Part shown: one piece after another, positions 11,773 through 20,380 of the stretch
How positions within the stretch are numbered: position 1 is the first letter of the stretch
Layout of the letters: every line of letters begins with the position of its first letter
NCBI RefSeq assembly: GCF_003970925.1
Contig: NZ_RWJF01000001.1
Span: 2,102,501-2,166,500 of the forward strand
From: Sphingomonas ginkgonis
GTDB taxonomy: Bacteria > Pseudomonadota > Alphaproteobacteria > Sphingomonadales > Sphingomonadaceae
Direction of reading: 5' to 3'
Length of the DNA stretch: 64,000 nucleotides
Program-made: the position numbers and the translations under genes
The notes under the pieces: generated by a model
The model's input: only the letters and a program-made list of their open reading frames with translations
Database searches by the model: none
What the model was told of the DNA's origin: nothing

Positions 11773-12984
11773 TCAGCCGATCGCGCCGCTTCCGCGAAGC
11801 TCGGCGATGCTCGATATCCCGTAGCCGAGTTCGCCCAGGATCGCGTCGGCGTCGGCGCCGTGCAGCGGGGGCGCCGCGGCCGGGCGCACCGGCGTGCGCG
11901 ACAATTTCAGCGGCGAGGCGACCAGGTCGACGCTGCCGGCAGTCGGGTGGGCGACCGTCTCGACCATTCCACGCGCCAGAGTCTCGGCCGCATCGAGCGC
12001 CTCGCGGACCCCGCGCACCTTGCCCGACGGCACGCCGATCGCCTGAAGGCCGCCCAGCCACCAGTCGGTCGACTGCGCGGCGATGAGCGGCACCAGTTCG
12101 GCGAGCAGGTCGTCGCGGTGCTGGACCCGGGCGCGGTTGGTGGCGAAGCGCTCGTCCGCGCAAAGGTCGGGGCGGTCGAGCAGGCGATTGCACAGCGCCG
12201 CGAACTGGCCGTCGTTGCCGACCGCGATGACGACCTGTCCGTCACTGGTGTCGAACAGCTGATAGGGGACGATCGTCGGGTGGCCGTTGCCCCAGCGGCG
12301 CGGTTCCCGCCCCGACACCAGCGCCGCGCTGCCGACGTTGGCGAGCATGGCGAGCTGGCAGTCGTAGAGCGCCATGTCGAGGTGCTGCCCCTGCCCGTCG
12401 CGGTCGGCGGCGATCAGCGCGGCGAGGATCGCCTGGGCGGCGGCCATCCCGGTGAACAGGTCCGCCACGGCCACACCGACCTTCATCGGCTCGCCGTCGA
12501 CCGGCCCGGTGACCGCCATCAGCCCTGCCTCGGCCTGGACGACATAATCGTAGCCCGCGCGGTCGGCGAGCGGCGAGGCACGGCCGTAGCCGGAGATGGA
12601 GCAGTAGACGAGGCGCGGGTTGAGGATCGCGAGCGACTCATAGTCCAGTCCGAAGCGGGCGAGCCCGCCCTGCTTGTAATTCTCGACCAGCACGTCGGCG
12701 CGGGCCGCCAGCTCGCGCACGATCCGCTGGCCGTCGGCGCTGGCGAGGTCGATCGCGATGCTGCGCTTGTTGCGATTGGCGCAGAGATAATAGGCCGACT
12801 CCCCGCCGGTGTAGGGTGGCCCCCAGTGCCGGGTGTCGTCGCCGCCGCGCGGGTTCTCGACCTTGATCACGTCGGCGCCGAGATCCGCCAGCACCATCGT
12901 CGCCCAGGGCCCGGCGAGCACCCGCGACAGGTCGAGGATCCGGCGTCCGGCCAGTGGTGCCGCTCCCCTCTCCTGCCCGTCCAT
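11773..12984 (-). CDS. CaiB/BaiF-type CoA transferase
   Basis: 403-residue class III CoA transferase. Conserved elements are the opening GRRILDLSRVLAGPWATMVL, ADLGADVIKVENPRGGDDTR, NRNKRSIAIDL, DVLVENYKQGGLARFGLDY, and ISGYGRASPLADRAGYDYVVQAEAGLM. These enzymes move CoA between carboxylic acids via an aspartyl thioester. The acid pair is unknown here. The ATG at 12984 has GGGGGA upstream. A GTG 18 bases earlier is less well placed. It lies alone between the TonB receptor and the chemoreceptor-like gene, so context gives no substrate. Confidence 0.9.
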   Translation of the reverse strand: MDGQERGAAPLAGRRILDLSRVLAGPWATMVLADLGADVIKVENPRGGDDTRHWGPPYTGGESAYYLCANRNKRSIAIDLASADGQRIVRELAARADVLVENYKQGGLARFGLDYESLAILNPRLVYCSISGYGRASPLADRAGYDYVVQAEAGLMAVTGPVDGEPMKVGVAVADLFTGMAAAQAILAALIAADRDGQGQHLDMALYDCQLAMLANVGSAALVSGREPRRWGNGHPTIVPYQLFDTSDGQVVIAVGNDGQFAALCNRLLDRPDLCADERFATNRARVQHRDDLLAELVPLIAAQSTDWWLGGLQAIGVPSGKVRGVREALDAAETLARGMVETVAHPTAGSVDLVASPLKLSRTPVRPAAAPPLHGADADAILGELGYGISSIAELRGSGAIG

Positions 12985-13127
12985 CTGCTCTGGTTCCCCC
13001 ACCCTTATGACGGCCCTCCCCTAGCGGCCGGCGCCGAATGAGGCGAGCAGCAACAGAAGCGGGGTTGCGCCGCCGCCCGAAGCGCGTCGCTCCTATAATT
13101 GATGGAGAGGCCGAGGTGGGAACCGCG

Positions 13128-13405
13128 ATGCACGATCAGTGGCGAGCGACAGTCGAAGATATGAGCTTGGCTGCCGCTGCACCGAGCGACCTGGACCTTT
13201 CGGGTGAGCGGCTGCCCGCTGCCGCCATCGCGACGCCAGGCGCCCGTTCCGAGCACGCCCCGAGAGGAGCGTCAGGCAGGAGGAAGCCCGGGCCGCCGCG
13301 CTCGCCGCCGCACGCGCCGCGGCGGAGCGGATAGGCACGGAGCTTGCGCAGGGTTCGGCGACCGCCGCCGAGACGCTCGAGTGCGCCGATCGCGCGACCG
13401 CCGCG
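13128..13405 (+). pseudogene. Displaced N-terminal part of the MCP-domain gene (apparent frameshift)
   Basis: An ATG at 13128, with GAGG about 10 bases upstream, opens a sensible reading (MHDQWRATVEDMSLAAAA, then an Asp/Leu-rich stretch). It then turns into Arg/Pro-rich nonsense and stops at 13334. In the frame of the downstream gene, 13209-13405 is open and encodes a helical Ala/Glu/Arg-rich segment ([20 protein letters not shown], then [10 protein letters not shown]) that leads straight into the MCP signalling domain. That frame has no start codon before 13406. The two frames join if one base is missing between about 13245 and 13290. Confidence 0.6.
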
Positions 13406-14284
13406 ATGATCGGCGGCCGCCGGGTCACCGAGGAGGCGGTGACGACGATGGGCCGGGTCGCGCGCTGCGCCAAGGGCATCGACGCGGTGATCGAAGGACT
13501 GGACAAGATCGCCTTCCAGACCCGCGTGCTGGCGATGAACGCCGCGGTGGAAGCGGGCCGGGCGGGCGAGGCCGGGCGCGGCTTCGCCGTCGTTGCCGAC
13601 CTGGTGAGCGCCCTCGCAATGCGGGCCGAAGAAGAGGCGAAGCGGGCGCAAACCCAGCTCACCACTACCCAGACGGAGATCGCCGCGGCGGTCGGATCGG
13701 TCGAGAAGGTGGACCAGGCGCTGGCGACTATCACCACCGATGCCGAGGCGGTGCACGACCTGCTCGACACCATCGCGACCCAGAACCGCTCGCACTCGAC
13801 TTTGCTGTCCGACCTTTCCGCGCTGCTCGGCGCGGCCGAGAGTGGCGTCATGCCCGTCGCAGCGGCCGGCGCAGCGAAGCCGGTCCGCCCGGAACAGGCG
13901 AACGTCCGCCCCGCCGCGCCGCCTGGCGGCCCGGCGCGATCCGCTTCGGTGACGCCTTCGGCTCTTCCCGCGACACCCATACCGGCACGCAGCCCGACGA
14001 CCGTCCAGGCGCGACCCGTCCCGCCCGCCACGAGGCCCGCTTCGCCGGCCCGGCCGGTCCCTGCTGCCGCTCCACCGACCGGCGTCCGCCCGGCAGCGCC
14101 GGCACCCCGACCACCCGCATCTCCGCCGCCCGCGACTGTGAAAGCGCAGCCAACCCCTAGCAAAGCGCTCGCGGGCAAGACCGCGGCTGCACCGCCGACC
14201 TATGTCTCCCCGGTGAAGCCGCTGCCTCCGGCGCGGGTCGACCCGCTGCAGCAGCGCAGCGCGAGCGACTGGAACGAGTTCTGA
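13406..14284 (+). CDS. Cytosolic chemoreceptor-type signalling domain protein (C-terminal, in-frame part)
   Basis: 292 residues from the first in-frame ATG. The first 115 residues are the methyl-accepting chemotaxis signalling hairpin: [20 protein letters not shown], then [20 protein letters not shown] and [19 protein letters not shown]. This hairpin contacts CheA and CheW. No membrane span or HAMP domain is present, so it would be soluble. A 140-residue Pro/Ala-rich low-complexity tail follows, ending SASDWNEF. The coding region probably once began at 13128 (see the preceding entry). The product as written lacks the first half of the receptor helix. No other chemotaxis gene lies in the window. 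Confidence 0.75.
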   Translation: MIGGRRVTEEAVTTMGRVARCAKGIDAVIEGLDKIAFQTRVLAMNAAVEAGRAGEAGRGFAVVADLVSALAMRAEEEAKRAQTQLTTTQTEIAAAVGSVEKVDQALATITTDAEAVHDLLDTIATQNRSHSTLLSDLSALLGAAESGVMPVAAAGAAKPVRPEQANVRPAAPPGGPARSASVTPSALPATPIPARSPTTVQARPVPPATRPASPARPVPAAAPPTGVRPAAPAPRPPASPPPATVKAQPTPSKALAGKTAAAPPTYVSPVKPLPPARVDPLQQRSASDWNEF

Positions 14285-14287
14285 CGA

Positions 14288-15163
14288 CTAGAGCAGCCCG
14301 GCGTGGGCCAGCGCGGCGTCGACCGCGGCCCGGCTCTCGGCGCTCGCCTCGACCAGCGGGAGGCGGATCTCGGTCGGGAAACCGGGCCGCACCCTCGACA
14401 GCGCATATTTGGTCGGCGCCGGGGACGCATCGCTGAACAGCGCGACGTGCAGCGGATAGAGCCGGTCCTGCAGGGCGATCGCCTCGGCCCATCGCTGCTC
14501 GCGCATTGCCCGCTGGAAGTCGGCGCAGAGCCGCGGCGCGACATTGGCGCTGACCGAGACGCAGCCCACCCCGCCCATCGCGTTGAAGGCGAGCGCGGTC
14601 TCGTCATTGCCTGACAGCTGGGCGAAGTCGGTGCCGCAGGCCAGCCGCTGGGCCGTGACCCGCCCGAGATCTCCGGTCGCATCCTTGATGCTGGTCACCG
14701 TCGGCAGCGCGGCGACCTTCGCCAGCGTCTCCACGCTGATGTTGGTGACCGTTCGGCCGGGCACGTTGTAGACCATGATCGGCAGGTCGCAGGCGTTCGC
14801 CAGCGCCTCGAAATGGGCGACCAGTCCGGCCTGCCCCGGCCGGTTGTAATAGGGCAGCACGACGAGCGCCGCGTCGGCGCCGAGCTCCTTGGCCCGCTGC
14901 ATGTTCTTGATCGCGATGCGCGTGTCGTTGGAGCCGCAGCCGGCGATCACCGGCACCCGCCCGGCTGCGACCTCGACGCACAACTCGACGACCCGAAAAT
15001 GCTCCTCGAAGGTCAGCGTGGCCGACTCGCCCGTGGTGCCGCAGGGCACCAGCCCGTTCGAGCCCTCCGCGATCTGCCACTCGACGAACTCGCAGAAGAG
15101 GTCCTCGTCGATCGTCCCGCTGCGGAACGGGGTAACGAGGGCCGGGATGGAACCGAAAAACAT
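14288..15163 (-). CDS. dapA: 4-hydroxy-tetrahydrodipicolinate synthase
   Basis: 291-residue class I aldolase condensing pyruvate with aspartate semialdehyde, the first committed step to diaminopimelate and lysine. Motifs: ALVTPF near the N-terminus, GTTGESATL, the catalytic Tyr in MVYNVPGRT and the Schiff-base Lys in TSIKDATGDL. The ATG at 15163 has AGAGGG seven bases upstream. A TTG one codon earlier is a less likely start. It is tail-to-tail with the MCP-like gene, with only three bases between. Confidence 0.96.
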   Translation of the reverse strand: MFFGSIPALVTPFRSGTIDEDLFCEFVEWQIAEGSNGLVPCGTTGESATLTFEEHFRVVELCVEVAAGRVPVIAGCGSNDTRIAIKNMQRAKELGADAALVVLPYYNRPGQAGLVAHFEALANACDLPIMVYNVPGRTVTNISVETLAKVAALPTVTSIKDATGDLGRVTAQRLACGTDFAQLSGNDETALAFNAMGGVGCVSVSANVAPRLCADFQRAMREQRWAEAIALQDRLYPLHVALFSDASPAPTKYALSRVRPGFPTEIRLPLVEASAESRAAVDAALAHAGLL

Positions 15164-15245
15164 CAATGAACCCTCTTCCGTGTCTCAGCCGGAACAATCC
15201 CTGCCGATCGGCTGTTCACCGCCTGATAAGGACGGGGGTCCCAAT

Positions 15246-17213
15246 ATGTCCAGCATGAGGCGAGCGGCACTACTTCTGGCGCTGTTGCTGGGCACGGCGA
15301 CGGCAGCATCCACGCAATATGCGCAGCCCGGCTATGTCCAGCCGACGGCGTCGGCGAGCACCGCGGCGGCGGATGTCGCCGTGTCGCTCAACGACTGGCG
15401 CCGGCTGCGGCAGTCGAACGGCTATGCGTTCCAGGATTATGCCCGCTTCCTGATCACCAATCCCGGCTGGCCCGGCGAGATCGCGCTGCGCCGCGCGGCC
15501 GAGAAGAACATGGTTCCGGGCGAGACGCCCGCGACGGTGCTGGCCTTCTTCGCCGCCACCCCTCCGGTCAGCGCGAACGGGTTCGCGCGCTACGCGGATT
15601 CGCTGGCAGCCAGCGGTCGCTCGGTCGAGGCGCTCGCCGCCGCCCGCGAGGCCTGGGCGGGTTCGAAACTATCGGCGTGGGACGAGCAGAACATTTTCGC
15701 CCGCTACGGCGCGCAGTTCAGCGCCGCCGACCACGACCGGCGGGTCGATCGGCTGCTGCTCGAGAACGACAGCGTCAACGCCGCCCGCTGGCTCCCCTAC
15801 ACGAGCGCCGTGCGCCGCGCCGCTTTCACCGCCCGGCTGGCGCTGCTCAAGCGGGATCCGGCCGCGGAAAGCCTCTACACGCCGGTGATGGCGCAGGTCA
15901 CCACCGACGCCGGGCTGATGATGGATCGTGCTCGCTACCTTCAGGCGGCCGGCTACGATGCCGCGGCCCGGCAGCTGCTGGCGCGCCCGCACCAGTTCGC
16001 GGCGCTGCCGGTCGACACCGAGAAATGGTATGAGCTGCTGCTGGCGAACGCCAAGGCGGCGCTCGCCGCGCGCAACTACCAGCAGGCGTTCGACATCGCC
16101 CGCCAGCTCGACGACGCGGTGCCGGCCGGCACCGACATCTCGCTGAAGTCGCTCGGCGTGCGCGACGATTATACCAGCCTCGCATGGCTCGCCGGCGAGA
16201 CCGGGCTCAGCCTCGGCCGGGCGGCGGAGAGCGTCGGCATCTTCGACAAATACGGCAAGGGCGGCCGGTCGCTCCAGGTGAGCGCCAAGGGTGCCTACTG
16301 GGCTGGCCGAGCGGCCACCCAGGCTAGCCAGTTCGCCGCCGCGACCGAGCATTTCAGCCGGGCTGCCGCCTACCCCGACCTGTTCTACGGCCAGCTCGCG
16401 CTGGAGCGGCTCGGTCGGCCCGTGCCGGTGCCGACGGTGCAGGCGGCCCTTGCGGTCACCCCGGACCAGCGGACCGCCTTCAACCAGCGCCGGCTCGTTC
16501 GCGCCGTCCGGCTGCTCGGCGGGCAGGGCCGCCGCGACGAGCAGGGGCTGTTCGTCCGAGCGCTCAGCGAGTCGCTCAAGACCGAGGCTGACCGGGTACT
16601 CGCGACCGAGCTCGCGGCGCAGATCGGGCGACAGGATCTTGCCGTGTGGACCGCCCGCTCCGCGCGCAACGGCGGCGACAGCTTCTACTATCGCAGCGCC
16701 TATCCGACCCTGACCTTCAGCGACGGCCGGCTCTGGTCGATCACGCACGGCATCACCCGGCAGGAGTCGAGCTTCGATCGCGGCGCCATGTCCGGGGTCG
16801 GCGCGCGCGGGATGATGCAGCTGATGACCGGCACCGCGCGCGAGCAGGCCGGCAAGCTGGGGATCGGCTACGACGATGGCCGGCTCACCAGCGACCCGAG
16901 CTACAACGTCATGCTCGGATCGGCCTATTTTTCACGCCTGCTGAGCAATTTCGGCGGCAGCTACCCGCTCGCGGTGGCGGCCTACAATGCCGGCACCGGC
17001 AATGTCCGTCGCTGGATCGCGGCCAACGGGGATCCGCGCCGACCGGGCGCCGACGTGGTGCGCTGGATCGAGGACATCCCCTTCAGCGAGACCCGCGGCT
17101 ACGTCCAGCGGGTGCTCGAGAACAGCGTCGTCTACGACCAGCTCAACCCCTACAACCGACCGGCGGCACCGCTTCATCTCAGCTATTACCTCGGCAAGTC
17201 GCGGCCGGGTTGA
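15246..17213 (+). CDS. Soluble-type lytic murein transglycosylase
   Basis: 655-residue periplasmic enzyme that cleaves peptidoglycan glycan strands to 1,6-anhydro products. It has a signal peptide (MSSMRRAALLLALLLGTATA). A long alpha-helical superhelix region with repeat-like helices (about 40-460) precedes the SLT catalytic domain. Catalytic Glu507 is in ITRQESSFDR, followed by GVGARGMMQLM, NVMLGSAYF and AVAAYNAGTGNVRRW. This is the domain order of Slt70. The ATG at 15246 is preceded by GGACGGGGG and begins the signal peptide. greB follows 33 bases later. Confidence 0.93.
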   Translation: MSSMRRAALLLALLLGTATAASTQYAQPGYVQPTASASTAAADVAVSLNDWRRLRQSNGYAFQDYARFLITNPGWPGEIALRRAAEKNMVPGETPATVLAFFAATPPVSANGFARYADSLAASGRSVEALAAAREAWAGSKLSAWDEQNIFARYGAQFSAADHDRRVDRLLLENDSVNAARWLPYTSAVRRAAFTARLALLKRDPAAESLYTPVMAQVTTDAGLMMDRARYLQAAGYDAAARQLLARPHQFAALPVDTEKWYELLLANAKAALAARNYQQAFDIARQLDDAVPAGTDISLKSLGVRDDYTSLAWLAGETGLSLGRAAESVGIFDKYGKGGRSLQVSAKGAYWAGRAATQASQFAAATEHFSRAAAYPDLFYGQLALERLGRPVPVPTVQAALAVTPDQRTAFNQRRLVRAVRLLGGQGRRDEQGLFVRALSESLKTEADRVLATELAAQIGRQDLAVWTARSARNGGDSFYYRSAYPTLTFSDGRLWSITHGITRQESSFDRGAMSGVGARGMMQLMTGTAREQAGKLGIGYDDGRLTSDPSYNVMLGSAYFSRLLSNFGGSYPLAVAAYNAGTGNVRRWIAANGDPRRPGADVVRWIEDIPFSETRGYVQRVLENSVVYDQLNPYNRPAAPLHLSYYLGKSRPG

Positions 17214-17246
17214 GGCTCGTTCCGTCGACTGGCAGACACAGCACTG

Positions 17247-17732
17247 ATGGCACCGCCTCCCCGCTTCATCACGCCGGCAGGCTTCGCCCGACTGCGTGCG
17301 GAATATGAGCAGCTGTTCGCCAGCGAGCGGCCGGCGCTGGTCGAGACCATTTCCTGGGCGGCCGGCAACGGCGACCGCTCGGAGAACGGCGACTATATCT
17401 ACGGTCGCAAGCGGCTCCGCGAGCTCGACCGGCGACTGCAGCACCTCTCACGGATTATGAAGAATGCGCGGGTGGTCGATCCAGCCGACCAGCCGGATCG
17501 CGACCAGGTGCGGTTCGGCGCGACGGTCCAGCTGGCCGACGAAGACGATCAGCGGCGGCGAATCACCATCGTCGGCGACGACGAGACGGACGCGAGCGCC
17601 GGGCTGATCGGCTGGTCCGCACCGCTGGCGCGGGCGCTGGTCGGCGCCCGCGTCGGAGACGAGCGCGCGGTCCGGCTACCGGCTGGCGAGAAATGGTATG
17701 AAGTAATCGACATCGACTATCCGGACTTATGA
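17247..17732 (+). CDS. greB: Transcription elongation factor GreB
   Basis: 161-residue transcript-cleavage factor that rescues backtracked RNA polymerase. The N-terminal coiled coil holds the acidic tip (NGDRSENGDYIYGRKRLREL), and the C-terminal FKBP-like domain contains VRFGATVQLADED and GWSAPLARALVGARVGDE. The YGRKRLRELDRR pattern separates GreB from GreA. It may be cotranscribed with the transglycosylase gene upstream. Confidence 0.92.
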   Translation: MAPPPRFITPAGFARLRAEYEQLFASERPALVETISWAAGNGDRSENGDYIYGRKRLRELDRRLQHLSRIMKNARVVDPADQPDRDQVRFGATVQLADEDDQRRRITIVGDDETDASAGLIGWSAPLARALVGARVGDERAVRLPAGEKWYEVIDIDYPDL

Positions 17733-17800
17733 AGCCTTTGCTCGCGTTCGTCCGTTAAGCGAACCAACCCGCCTGCACTTTTCCCCTTAAGGTAAGCGTT

Positions 17801-18358
17801 TTGACCGACAAGACCCGGTCGCACGAGAGCGACCCGTCCGAAGCCAGCGTGGTTGATCCGACCGGCAAGATCCGGGGCGAACCGGCGGGCGGCGAGCTTG
17901 ATCTCGCTGTCGCGGACAACCCGAGCAATTCCGCCGGTCTCAATCATTGGCGCGAGAGCGTCATCAGCGAACCCGGGCTCGACGATCGCGGCAACGTCTT
18001 CTTCGCGGCGATCGAGATGACACGCATGCCGATGATCCTCACCGATCCGAACCAGCACGACAACCCGATCGTCTTCGCCAACAAGGCCTTTCTCGACCTG
18101 ACGGGCTACGAGGAGAGCGACATCCTCGGCCGCAACTGCCGCTTCCTGCAGGGCGCGCACACCGACCGCGAAGTGGTCGCGGACCTCCGCGACGCGGTCG
18201 GCAGCGGCAAGTCGATCGCGGCGGAGATCCTCAACTACAAGCGCGACGGCACGCCCTTCTGGAACGCGGTCTTCATCGGTCCGGTCTTCGACACGCAGGG
18301 CAAGCTGGTCTACCAGTTCGCCAGCCAGCTGGACGTGACCCGCCGCCGCAACACCTAG
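17801..18358 (+). CDS. LOV blue-light sensor domain protein (N-terminal half of a split histidine kinase)
   Basis: 185 residues ending at a TAG that is in frame with the kinase half. TTG start at 17801 with AAGG nine bases upstream. The LOV/PAS core is complete: IVFANKAFLDLTGYEESDIL, then GRNCRFLQG with flavin-adduct Cys113, then NYKRDGTPFWNAVFIGPVFD and YQFASQLDVT. It should bind FMN and form the cysteinyl adduct on blue light. The N-terminal 55 residues are polar and probably flexible. After the TAG the same frame continues with QAFRQAQKMEAIGQLTAG, the usual LOV-to-kinase junction. Only a single-base nonsense change separates the halves. Confidence 0.9.
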   Translation: MTDKTRSHESDPSEASVVDPTGKIRGEPAGGELDLAVADNPSNSAGLNHWRESVISEPGLDDRGNVFFAAIEMTRMPMILTDPNQHDNPIVFANKAFLDLTGYEESDILGRNCRFLQGAHTDREVVADLRDAVGSGKSIAAEILNYKRDGTPFWNAVFIGPVFDTQGKLVYQFASQLDVTRRRNT

Positions 18359-18382
18359 CAGGCTTTCCGCCAGGCGCAGAAG

Positions 18383-19561
18383 ATGGAAGCCATCGGCCAG
18401 CTCACTGCCGGCCTCGCGCACGACTTCAACAATCTGCTGCAAGTCGTTGATGGCAATCTCGAACTTCTTGGCTCGCATGTCGAAAACGACCGTCCCAAGC
18501 GCTACATCGACAATGCCCGCGCGGCCGCCGAGAAGGGAGCGAAGCTGACCAAGCAGCTGCTGGCCTTCGCTCGCAAGACCCGCCTCAGCCCGCGGCCGAC
18601 CGACCTCACCCAGCTGGTCAGCGACTTCATCGACGTGATCGAAAGCTCGCTCGGCAGCGCAATCCACCTCCAGCTCAACCTTCGTCGTCGCCTCCCGCGC
18701 GTCATGGTCGACCCGGAGCAGCTCGAGATGGCGGTGCTCAACATCATCATGAACGCCAAGGACGCGATGCCGGGCGGCGGGACGGTGACCATCACCACCC
18801 GAAGCATGCATCTCAACGGCGACGCCGCGAAGCGGGACCTCAGCTCCGGCGACTATGTCGCGCTCGAGATCGCCGACGAAGGCGACGGCATGAGCAGCGA
18901 AGTCATCGAACGGGCGACCGAGCCCTTCTTCACCACCAAGCGCGAAGGCAAGGGCACCGGCCTGGGGCTCGCCATGGCGAGCGGCTTCGTCCAGCAATCG
19001 CGCGGCCGGCTGGATATCGAGTCTGCGCACGGCGAGGGTACGCTCATCCGCCTCATCTTCCCGATCAGCCATGCGCAGCCAGAGCCGGCCGAACCCGTGC
19101 AGCCGACGTCCGACCATCAGGCGGAAGACGGCGCAAAGATCGCGGCACACATCCTGGTGGTCGAAGACAGCAGCGAGGTTCTCGAACTCGGGCGGGAGAT
19201 CCTTGAAAGCGCCGGCTATCGGCTGTCGACCGCGGAGAGCGGCGAGGAAGCGCTGCGAATCTTCAAGTCGCGCGACAAGGGGACGTTCGACCTCCTGTTC
19301 ACCGACCTGGTCATGCCGGGCGGGATGAACGGGCTGATGCTCGCCGACGAGATCGGCTCGATCGACCCCGACCTGCCGGTCCTGATGACGACCGGTTACA
19401 ATGAGGAGCTGGTGGTGGCGGGTCCCGACCGCCCGACCCGCGACGTGCTGGGCAAGCCCTACCGCCGCGCCGAGCTGCTCGACCGTATCCGCCAGGCGCT
19501 CAGCAACCGGCACAGCGGCGAACGGCGGATGAGCTCGGAATATGGTTCGGTCGAGGCCTGA
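18383..19561 (+). CDS. Histidine kinase with receiver domain (C-terminal half of split LOV kinase)
   Basis: 392 residues if translation restarts at the ATG 18383. H-box LAHDFNNLLQ with phospho-acceptor His13. The ATPase has N-box NIIMNAKDAM, G1 DEGDGM, F-box EPFFTTK and G2 GKGTGLGLAMASG. The receiver domain (about 252-375) has phospho-acceptor Asp308 in LFTDLVMPGG and a late Lys in LGKPYRR. All catalytic residues are intact. The frame is open back to the TAG at 18356. The gene is best read as the output half of a hybrid LOV kinase whose sensor half is encoded just upstream. Ribosome binding near 18383 is weak. Confidence 0.88.
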   Translation: MEAIGQLTAGLAHDFNNLLQVVDGNLELLGSHVENDRPKRYIDNARAAAEKGAKLTKQLLAFARKTRLSPRPTDLTQLVSDFIDVIESSLGSAIHLQLNLRRRLPRVMVDPEQLEMAVLNIIMNAKDAMPGGGTVTITTRSMHLNGDAAKRDLSSGDYVALEIADEGDGMSSEVIERATEPFFTTKREGKGTGLGLAMASGFVQQSRGRLDIESAHGEGTLIRLIFPISHAQPEPAEPVQPTSDHQAEDGAKIAAHILVVEDSSEVLELGREILESAGYRLSTAESGEEALRIFKSRDKGTFDLLFTDLVMPGGMNGLMLADEIGSIDPDLPVLMTTGYNEELVVAGPDRPTRDVLGKPYRRAELLDRIRQALSNRHSGERRMSSEYGSVEA

Positions 19562-19564
19562 CGG

Positions 19565-20326
19565 TCAGGCAGTGCGGTTGAGCACCACCACATTATCCTT
19601 GTCGGCCGGCGGTTCGACGGGAATGGCCTTCGTCATCGCCTCGCGAACCGCCTTCAGACCGGTGACCAGCGCCGTCTGAGCGTCGTTGGCGTCGATGATG
19701 GTCCAAGGCGCCCAGCGCGTGTCAGTCTCGCCCAGCAACGTCGACCAGGCCGCCTGCCAGGCGTCGCGGGCGTCCAGCCCCCTCAGCTCCTCGTCGCGAA
19801 GCCGCCAGCGCTGCCACGGGTCGCTCGCCCGTGCCTGAAGCCGCTCGCGCTGGACCGGCGCGGTGACGTGGAGGAAGAGCTTGACGATCTTGGCGCCATG
19901 CTCCGCCTGCGTGTTCTCGAACTCGTTGATCTCGTCCGCGGCGCGGCTCCACTGCTTGCTCGTCAGCAGGTTGGCGACGCGGGCGTGCGCCGCCTGCTCG
20001 TGCCAGCTGTGCAGGAACAGGCTCGTTTCCCCGGCGCGGCCGAGCTTGCTCCAGAAGGGCGCCAGCCAGTGGCCGTGGCGGCCCCAGCCCGTTTCCTCCA
20101 GCGAATGCGCGCGGACATGGGTCGGGTCGAGCCCCGCGCACAGCGCCTTCAGGAGCTCGCGACGACCCGCGCCTTCCCACCCGTCGACGACGATGATCAG
20201 GCGGCGGCCATGCACGATCTGGCCGAGCTGGAGCGCGCCCATGCGCTCCTGTTCCGCGGCGATCGCGGCGACGGCATCTCCGGCGAACGGCGCCCCCCGT
20301 TCAAATCGCGCTAAGTCAGTTGGCAC
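19565..20326 (-). CDS. PPK2-family protein with degenerate active site
   Basis: 253 residues with the fold pattern of polyphosphate kinase 2: LIIVVDGWEGAG, GLDPTHVRAHSLEE, HWLAPFWSKLGRAGETSLF, DEINEFENTQAEHGAKIVKL and ASDPWQRWRL. In active family members the Walker A Lys and the lid/Walker B motif FDRSWYNR are essential. Here Walker A reads EGAGRR (Arg at 55, no Lys). The second motif is FLHSWHEQ (104-111), so the Asp, Arg, Tyr and Asn positions are changed. It resembles the inactive domain seen in tandem PPK2 proteins. GTG start at 20326 with GGAG four bases upstream. Likely regulatory, or on the way out. Confidence 0.75.
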   Translation of the reverse strand: MPTDLARFERGAPFAGDAVAAIAAEQERMGALQLGQIVHGRRLIIVVDGWEGAGRRELLKALCAGLDPTHVRAHSLEETGWGRHGHWLAPFWSKLGRAGETSLFLHSWHEQAAHARVANLLTSKQWSRAADEINEFENTQAEHGAKIVKLFLHVTAPVQRERLQARASDPWQRWRLRDEELRGLDARDAWQAAWSTLLGETDTRWAPWTIIDANDAQTALVTGLKAVREAMTKAIPVEPPADKDNVVVLNRTA

Positions 20327-20380
20327 GGCGCTCCGAATTAACCGAGTCCCACGGGGGCGGCAATTGAGGCAGCCTAGCGA

